Shown in pieces: positions 6,903-10,958 of a stretch of 10,958 bases of DNA (position 1 is the first letter of the stretch; every line of letters starts with the position of its first letter). The notes beneath the pieces are model-generated. The model saw only the letters and a program-made list of their open reading frames with translations, searched no databases and had not been told where the DNA came from. Source of the DNA: Acidimicrobiales bacterium (GTDB lineage: Bacteria > Actinomycetota > Acidimicrobiia > Acidimicrobiales > RAAP-2); the NCBI GenBank assembly GCA_017883125.1, contig JADGOD010000212.1:1-10958 (forward strand), given 5' to 3'. Both the position numbers and the translations under genes were made by a program.

Positions 6903-6948
6903 ACACTATGGCCAGGCGCCCGCATCTGTGCCTGCGCCGCCCTAGCCT
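6903..6948. promoter_or_regulatory. Divergent msrA/fur promoter region with central interrupted dyad
   Basis: A minus-strand -10 element TAGTGT (6908-6903) lies about 25 nt before the msrA ATG, leaving a short leader with the GGAGG site. A + strand -10 TAGCCT (6943-6948) lies 7 nt before the preferred regulator ATG (6956), so that transcript would start at or next to the start codon (leaderless). Between them is a symmetrical element: GGCGC (6915-6919) with GCGCC (6934-6938), and GCA (6922-6924) with TGC (6929-6931), centred at 6926/6927. It covers the -35 region of both promoters, as an autoregulatory operator would. It is far more GC-rich than a classical Fur box. No clear -35 hexamers are visible. 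Confidence 0.42.
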
Positions 6949-6955
6949 TGGCTCG

Positions 6956-7420
6956 ATGAGCGTGCCTCGCACCGACAGTGAAGCCATCGTGGAAGAAGGC
7001 CTCTCCGCCATCCGCTCGGGAGGCGGTCGATCGACTCCGGCGAAACGACTGCTTCTCGAAGTCTTGGCCACGAACCCCGGGCACCAGACGGCCGAGGAGC
7101 TCACGATCCGCGTCCAGCGTTCAAGTCCTGACGTTGCAGCGTCCACGGTCTACCGCATCCTTGAGGAGCTCGAGAAGGTTGGGGTGGTCGAGCACAGTCA
7201 TGCCGGCAAGGGCCCTGCCACCTTCCACCTCCGCCACGAGGCGCACGGCCACCTCGTCTGCCAAGGGTGCGGAGCGATGATCGAAGCGCCCCCCGAGCTC
7301 TTCGATGAGCTCGTCGCCGGAGCTCGCGCTACGTGGGGGTTCGTGGTCGATCCCCACCACTTCGCCGTCCTCGGCCGGTGCGCCGACTGCGCCACTGGCT
7401 CCTCGCCCGCGAAGGGCTGA
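6956..7420 (+). CDS. Fur-family metal/peroxide-responsive transcriptional repressor
   Basis: A 154-residue cytoplasmic DNA-binding repressor of the Fur/PerR/Zur/Nur family. An N-terminal winged helix (recognition helix in ASTVYRILEELEKVGVVEH, about 62-80) is followed by a metal-binding dimerisation domain. HLRHEAHGHLVCQGC (91-105) supplies a His cluster and the first Cys pair (C102, C105); RCADC near the end supplies the second (C142, C145), so the structural Zn(Cys)4 site is complete. H43 (GHQTAEEL) matches a regulatory ligand of PerR/Fur. The position of PerR D85 appears to be His (ATFHL), so a B. subtilis-type PerR is not clearly supported; the HFAVLGRC ending recalls Nur-like actinobacterial proteins. 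The ATG at 6956 is preferred over one at 6908: the latter gives an unconserved Arg-rich extension and overlaps the msrA -10. No ribosome site is visible, in keeping with a leaderless mRNA. Its neighbour msrA suggests an oxidative-stress role. Confidence 0.87.
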   Translation: MSVPRTDSEAIVEEGLSAIRSGGGRSTPAKRLLLEVLATNPGHQTAEELTIRVQRSSPDVAASTVYRILEELEKVGVVEHSHAGKGPATFHLRHEAHGHLVCQGCGAMIEAPPELFDELVAGARATWGFVVDPHHFAVLGRCADCATGSSPAKG

Positions 7421-7445
7421 CGAGACCCGACCCCGGGTCTCGTCA
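7418..7445. terminator. Two-way hairpin whose ends are the two convergent stop codons
   Basis: TGACGAGACCC (7418-7428) pairs perfectly over 11 bp with GGGTCTCGTCA (7435-7445) around a GACCCC loop. The first three bases are the TGA of the Fur-family gene, and the last three, read on the minus strand, are the TGA of the MFS gene. Both transcripts would carry the same strong GC-rich stem immediately after their last sense codon. No T-run follows on either side, so it would be a U-less terminator or 3'-end block. Confidence 0.6.
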
Positions 7446-8918
7446 GGTCGAGATCCCTGCTGGCGTCGGCGAATGGCGCAGCTCGCCTTCAGCGGTCGCC
7501 CCGAAGAAGCCTGCGACGCCCATCGCAGCGCCCATGATCAGTGCGGTCCACGCAAAGGCGTCGCGGACCGTCGCGTCATAGATGCTGCTCCCGCCGAGGC
7601 CCACGAACAGCGCACCACCGACCGCCAGACCCAGAGCGGTGCCGAGGCCACGGGTGGTGTTGAGCATCGCGGAGCCCACCGCGGTCTGCTCATCGGGGAT
7701 CGCCGACATCACGTTGGCGTTGTTCAACGTGTTGAAGACCCCGAATCCGACGCCGGCGATTCCGAGTCCGACGACCATGAGAGAGGCATGGATCACCTCC
7801 ACACCAGCGAGAACGATCCCCGCCCCTCCGATGACTCCCGCCAACCCCGCAGCGAGGCGCCGACCGAGCAGCTGGGCCACTCGACCCGCGAACGGGGCCG
7901 ACACCCCGATCGCCAGCGGGAGGGCCAGCAAGACAAGGCCTGCATACGCCGGCCCCCGGTCGAGGCCGCGCTCGATGGCGAACGGGACGGTGAGCATCAG
8001 TGCGAAGAGCGCCACGTAGCTGATCGTCGCCGCAACCAGCCCACGTCGGACGACCGTCGACCGCAACAGGGACGGATCCAGCAGGGGCTCTGGATGGCGC
8101 AGCTCATGACGGACGAACCATGCGCCGCTGAGCCCGCTGACCACGAACCCACCCACGATCTGCGGCGAGCTCCACCCGAGTGAGTACGCAAAGGACAGCG
8201 AGCCGAGCAGGGTCGAGACCGCGACCATCAGCAAGAGGACTCCAAGCCAATCCAGCCGCTGGAGCTTCGCCAGGCTCTGGCTGCGCGGGATGAAGATCAC
8301 GGCTGCGATGAGCGCGACGATCCCGATCGGGATGTTGACGAGGAAGAGCCAGCGCCACGATGCCACGCCGAGCAGGAGCCCTCCCAGGGTCGGTCCCAGA
8401 GCGAGGCCGAGGGCCTGGGCACCCGCCTGTATGCCGAGGCCCTTGGTTCGAGAAGCCACGGGCAGGGCAAGCACCACGATGGCCACGCTGTTGGCCTGGA
8501 GCATCGATCCGCCGACGGCCTGGACGACCCGACTCAGGACCAGGACGTCAAAGGATGGAGCGATCCCGCACAGCAGTGAGCCCAGAAGGAAGATCCCGAA
8601 GCCGTAGACGTAGATCAGCTTCCGACCCACCATGTCGGAGATGCGCCCGAACGCGACGAGGGTGGCGACCACCGTGAGGAGGTAGGCCTGCCCAACCCAC
8701 GTGGCCGCACCGAGCGAGACCCCGAAGTGCCGCTGCAACGTGGGATAGGCGAGCGTGACGATGCTGGCGTCGACCTGGCTCATCAACGCGCCCAGCCCGA
8801 CGGCTGCAACCGCAAGCCACGGCGCATGCTTCCACTCCCGGATCACCCGCGGCCGGCGGACCTCATTGAAGATCGATGCCCGCCGAGACGGCTCTGCTCC
8901 GTCGGGTTCGGCTGCCAC
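7443..8918 (-). CDS. MFS exporter, DHA2 (EmrB/QacA, 14-helix) family
   Basis: A proton-driven exporter of the cytoplasmic membrane, probably for drugs or other toxic compounds; the substrate is unknown. The 491 residues fit the 14-helix DHA2 group. A 33-residue polar N-terminus precedes helix 1, which carries motif D1 (LMSQVDASIVTLAYPTLQ, D50). Motif A is GRISDMVGRK (91-100) between helices 2 and 3. LSRVVQAVGGSML (128-140) is motif B, with R130. The antiporter motif C is GLALGPTLGG (171-180), followed by the conserved SWRWLFLVNIPIG (187-199). The start is less certain than the rest: GTG 8918 is the first in-frame start with enough upstream room, but there is no clear ribosome site. It is convergent with the Fur-family gene, and two short dyads lie directly upstream. 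Confidence 0.9.
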   Translation of the reverse strand: MAAEPDGAEPSRRASIFNEVRRPRVIREWKHAPWLAVAAVGLGALMSQVDASIVTLAYPTLQRHFGVSLGAATWVGQAYLLTVVATLVAFGRISDMVGRKLIYVYGFGIFLLGSLLCGIAPSFDVLVLSRVVQAVGGSMLQANSVAIVVLALPVASRTKGLGIQAGAQALGLALGPTLGGLLLGVASWRWLFLVNIPIGIVALIAAVIFIPRSQSLAKLQRLDWLGVLLLMVAVSTLLGSLSFAYSLGWSSPQIVGGFVVSGLSGAWFVRHELRHPEPLLDPSLLRSTVVRRGLVAATISYVALFALMLTVPFAIERGLDRGPAYAGLVLLALPLAIGVSAPFAGRVAQLLGRRLAAGLAGVIGGAGIVLAGVEVIHASLMVVGLGIAGVGFGVFNTLNNANVMSAIPDEQTAVGSAMLNTTRGLGTALGLAVGGALFVGLGGSSIYDATVRDAFAWTALIMGAAMGVAGFFGATAEGELRHSPTPAGIST

Positions 8919-8927
8919 GCACCCATA

Positions 8928-8962
8928 CTGAGGGTGACTCAGACAGAAATCAAATGGTGATT
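8928..8962 (-). promoter_or_regulatory. Two adjacent 5-5-5 dyads upstream of the MFS exporter
   Basis: CTGAG (8928-8932) and CTCAG (8938-8942) form one perfect inverted repeat with a 5-nt spacer; AATCA (8948-8952) and TGATT (8958-8962) form another with the same spacing. Their centres are exactly 20 bp apart. A weak promoter on the minus strand (TTGATT, 17 nt, CAGTAT) would overlap both. The layout suits a dimeric repressor of a drug exporter (TetR, MarR or PadR type), but no such regulator is adjacent, and arms this short can arise by chance. Confidence 0.33.
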
Positions 8963-9142
8963 CCTCGATGCCCCCAGCAACCCTCTAACGGGAGCGTCGC
9001 CTCACCAGAGGTCGACGTGCAACGCCGACCGTGGCTCGATCTCCTCCGCAACAACGGTTCAGCGCTCCTAGAGATCCGCAGACGCCGATGATGCGGGGTC
9101 CCGTGATGCAGGGATGACCCTGCTCCCAGGAGAGGCCAACTT
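8963..9142. other. Intergenic stretch between cytochrome b set and MFS gene
   Basis: I see no gene here. A + strand open frame across it (8876-9091) has no ribosome site and no protein-like composition. GCAGGG (9108-9113) and CCCTGC (9118-9123) form a 6-bp stem with a 4-nt loop, about 20 nt past the TAG of the cytochrome b subunit gene, so it may help end that transcript. A near-repeat, TGATGCGGGG / TGATGCAGGG, flanks that spot. Confidence 0.4.
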
Positions 9143-10105
9143 CTAGATCCGGCGCTCCTTGTAGTGGTTCCGCCAGACGAGCCTGTAGATGCGAGACCAG
9201 CGCGGAATAGACCGCAGCCCTGGGATGAAGGGGACGAGGAGCAGTATCAACGTGAGCACCATCATCAATGCCCAGATGAGTGCATCGGCGTTCGGTTCCC
9301 ACGAGGAGGTGAACGGCCAGACCTGGTACCACATCGTGTAGAGCCAGAGCCATGCTTGACCGGGGAAGCTCCCCGTCTCGTTCATCATTCCCCACTGTCC
9401 ACCCGAGAGATGGTGTGCGTCTCCGAGGTTGGCGAAGTAGGTGCCGTCAGCGACGAAGAGCAGCGACTTGGTGTAGTCCGTCCCGTAGAAGTGGTCCTGG
9501 TTGATCATCGAGGTGTCCAGCGCTCCGGACTGTGCCATCGAGGTCAACGAGCTGATCATCACGGCGACCGGCCCGTAGTCGCCCGCCGGCACGACGATCT
9601 TGCCGTTGTTCACAGTGGCCTTCGTCACCGCCTCCTCGTAGGCGGCGTCCCACTTCTGCTGCTGAGCGGATGACGCCGCGTTGTAGGCGGAGAGCGCGGC
9701 GTTCAGCACGGGTGCGTTCGGCACGGTCGACAGTGGCCCAAGGACAAAGTCCTGGGCAGGGTTCACCGGGATGTGGACGCCGGCGATCGACTCCAGCGAG
9801 ACCGGTCCGACCTTCTGACTGGCGTCAGGCGTCGAGTTGTACGGCGGGCCGTAGGTCGCCGTGCCGCTGGTGCCGTCCAGCTCGGTGATCGCCGTCGTGG
9901 CGAAGTCGACCTGATCGGCGTTCGACCATCGCTGGATCGTCACCGCCTTGTCGTCGGGTGATCCGAAGATGACGGCGAGGCCGATCACCATCACGGCGAC
10001 GACGACGAAGCAGATGATGACCTCCTTAGCCAAGTCGTAGGGGCGATAGGCGCCCTTCCAAGGATTGACGTCCCGGTCGGGATTGAATCGACGATTCTTC
10101 GCCAT
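9143..10105 (-). CDS. Cytochrome b C-terminal half / subunit IV-like protein with large extracytoplasmic insertion
   Basis: A 320-residue partner of the cytochrome b encoded just upstream. A basic N-terminus (KNRRFNPDRDVNPWKGAYRP) precedes a membrane helix (about 28-48). About 200 residues of soluble sequence follow, predicted outside the cytoplasm, rich in Ala/Ser/Thr and with no CxxCH haem site and no Cys. A hydrophobic TMWYQVWPF (257-265) then leads into a helix (273-296) and a basic tail (RSIPRWSRIYRLVWRNHYK). From residue 257 on it can be laid against subunit IV of cytochrome b6f, from PEWYFFPVFQ through helix F. TMWY stands where PEWY, with its proton-accepting Glu, would be. The third helix (G) is missing. 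The start is ATG 10105 in TGATG, overlapping the cytochrome b stop by one base, so translation is coupled; GAGG lies upstream. The family assignment rests on context and the C-terminal likeness. Confidence 0.68.
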   Translation of the reverse strand: MAKNRRFNPDRDVNPWKGAYRPYDLAKEVIICFVVVAVMVIGLAVIFGSPDDKAVTIQRWSNADQVDFATTAITELDGTSGTATYGPPYNSTPDASQKVGPVSLESIAGVHIPVNPAQDFVLGPLSTVPNAPVLNAALSAYNAASSAQQQKWDAAYEEAVTKATVNNGKIVVPAGDYGPVAVMISSLTSMAQSGALDTSMINQDHFYGTDYTKSLLFVADGTYFANLGDAHHLSGGQWGMMNETGSFPGQAWLWLYTMWYQVWPFTSSWEPNADALIWALMMVLTLILLLVPFIPGLRSIPRWSRIYRLVWRNHYKERRI

Positions 10106-10821
10106 CAGACAGCCACCTCCTCGTTCGTCGATACGGATGTATCGCTCGCCGCTTCACGCACCACGCGGCCGTTCTCATCGAGCTCGATCGGGGGCACGAT
10201 GCCGCGCCGGCGGACCATGAGGATGTGCAGGCCGGTGATGAGCACCACGCCGGCCGGCAGCAGGACGATGTGCCACATCAGCATCTGACCGAAGTTCATC
10301 ACGTTGAAGAACGCACCGATCCCTGTGGAGTTGATGCCGTCCTTGGCCTGTGTGGCGATCCACTGAGAGTCGAAGTTGGTCTGCGAGACGTAGCCGGTGA
10401 ATGCGGCGCCGATCGACACCGCGAAGGTGATCACACCGGTCATCCAGGTCAGCTGGCGGTTACCCCGCCAAGCGGCCATGAAGAACTTCCCCCACAGGTG
10501 GATCACCATGAAGAAGAAGAAGAGCTCGACGCTCCAGAGGTGCAGTGAGTTGACGAAGAGGCCAACGGAGGAGAGATGCCACCACATCGGGCCTTCCAGC
10601 GACAAGACCACTCCGGTGAGGATGACGATCGTCAGCGCTGCGATGGTCAGGGCGCCGAAGATGTAGATCCACGAGGCCATGTAGGACGGCTGGCGGTCGG
10701 GGATCAGCCGCTCAGGCGGCAGGGCCCGCACGAGGGAGTTTCGGATGCGGGCCGTCCACTGAGAGCTGTCCTCTTCGTGGATGGCGGGAGTCACGGACTC
10801 CGGCTCTCGGGCGTCGTTCAT
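10105..10821 (-). CDS. Split cytochrome b6-like subunit (N-terminal half, di-haem b)
   Basis: A 238-residue membrane protein of the cytochrome b/b6 N-terminal family, expected to hold two b haems and pass electrons between quinone and a partner. A polar N-terminus of about 45 residues is followed by four helices (about 50-74, 94-116, 126-144, 181-203). Haem-ligand His occur as H94/H108 (13 residues between) and H184/H199 (14 between, the b6-type spacing). RQLTWMTGV (122-130) is a conserved b6 segment. Unusually, the cd loop reads TGYVSQTNFDSQW, where b6 has TGYSLPWDQ, and the loop is shortened, so the quinol-oxidation (Qo) motif is not conserved. The start is ATG 10821 with AGGAGG 6 nt upstream, and it overlaps the preceding stop as ATGA. 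It is coupled to the downstream gene by TGATG. No Rieske protein is visible in the window. Confidence 0.86.
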   Translation of the reverse strand: MNDAREPESVTPAIHEEDSSQWTARIRNSLVRALPPERLIPDRQPSYMASWIYIFGALTIAALTIVILTGVVLSLEGPMWWHLSSVGLFVNSLHLWSVELFFFFMVIHLWGKFFMAAWRGNRQLTWMTGVITFAVSIGAAFTGYVSQTNFDSQWIATQAKDGINSTGIGAFFNVMNFGQMLMWHIVLLPAGVVLITGLHILMVRRRGIVPPIELDENGRVVREAASDTSVSTNEEVAV

Positions 10822-10958
10822 GAACGGCCTCCTCGGCGGTGGAACGGGATCAGCAGCGCTGCGAAGAAGGTGACGGCCATGAGCCCGATGACGATCAGGT
10901 TCGACACCGAGATCTGGATGAAGCCCCAGTGGACGTAGTGGCCTGGCTTGCTCAGATC
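10818..10958 (-). CDS. C-terminal part of a small membrane protein of the cytochrome b set (cut by window edge)
   Basis: The last 46 residues of a minus-strand gene whose 5' end lies beyond the window. It reads KPGHYVHWGFIQISVSNLI and continues as a hydrophobic helix to LLIPFHRRGGRS and TGA at 10820-10818. That is one membrane helix with a short basic cytoplasmic end. The stop overlaps the cytochrome b ATG as ATGA, and the AGGAGG of cytochrome b lies inside its last codons, so the two are translated together. I recall similar short HWGxxQIS helices before cytochrome b genes in other actinobacteria, but know no function. It could be a small accessory subunit or the tail of a larger one. Confidence 0.68.
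   Translation of the reverse strand, partial: DLSKPGHYVHWGFIQISVSNLIVIGLMAVTFFAALLIPFHRRGGRS

Noticed and set aside
6908..6955. Earlier ATG for the Fur-family gene giving 16 extra residues
   Set aside because: The extension (Arg/Pro/Leu-rich) is unlike Fur N-termini, overlaps the msrA -10 element and has no ribosome site; the ATG at 6956 has a well-placed -10.
8876..9091. A + strand 71-residue open frame between the MFS gene and the cytochrome b set
   Set aside because: It begins inside the MFS gene on the other strand, has no ribosome site and is Arg-rich without structure.
1..10958. Search for CRISPR arrays, tRNA/rRNA genes, insertion sequences, phage genes and toxin-antitoxin pairs
   Set aside because: No spaced repeats, tRNA-like cloverleaf, transposase motifs or defence-system domains were seen on either strand.

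Overview
The window is compact, GC-rich bacterial DNA with third-position G/C bias and GTG/TTG starts. It carries families typical of Actinomycetota: a DUF3040 protein, an 'NTDRYV' membrane protein, a LapA-like protein, DHA2-type MFS transporters and a Fur-family repressor with a possible leaderless start. A member of the Acidimicrobiia or a related deep actinobacterial lineage would fit, but that is inference; the window has no marker gene. There are no tRNA or rRNA genes, CRISPR arrays, insertion sequences or phage genes. No gap between genes exceeds about 225 bases.

Layout, left to right: (1) the C-terminal end of a + strand gene at the left edge (2-160), convergent with (2) a minus-strand pair, DUF3040 membrane protein followed by a ROK-family sugar kinase (1469-167). 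(3) Divergent from these is a 451-residue multi-pass membrane protein (1678-3033), convergent with (4) a small LapA/DUF1049-like protein (3285-3043). (5) Next on the minus strand is an MFS drug-exporter gene that seems to have lost its whole membrane core (3787-3443). (6) A + strand pair follows: nhaA Na+/H+ antiporter and a nitronate monooxygenase (3943-6175). (7) msrA on the minus strand (6878-6228) is divergent from a Fur-family regulator (6956-7420) across a 77-bp promoter region with a dyad. (8) The regulator converges on an intact DHA2-type MFS exporter (8918-7443); an 11-bp-stem hairpin lies between them whose two ends are the two stop codons. (9) At the right edge is a minus-strand, translationally coupled gene set for a split cytochrome b-type membrane complex (10958-9143), running off the window.

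Most genes are ordinary housekeeping or stress genes: ion homeostasis, methionine sulfoxide repair, nitronate detoxification, drug export. The most unusual part is the cytochrome b set. The N-terminal half keeps a b6-type arrangement of four haem-ligand histidines but lacks the PWDQ-type quinol-site motif. Its partner resembles cytochrome b6f subunit IV with a roughly 200-residue extracytoplasmic insertion and TMWY in place of PEWY. This suggests a haem-b membrane module that no longer does standard Q-cycle quinol oxidation. The second point of interest is the internally deleted MFS gene, which still has its start, ribosome binding site and in-frame C-terminal domain.
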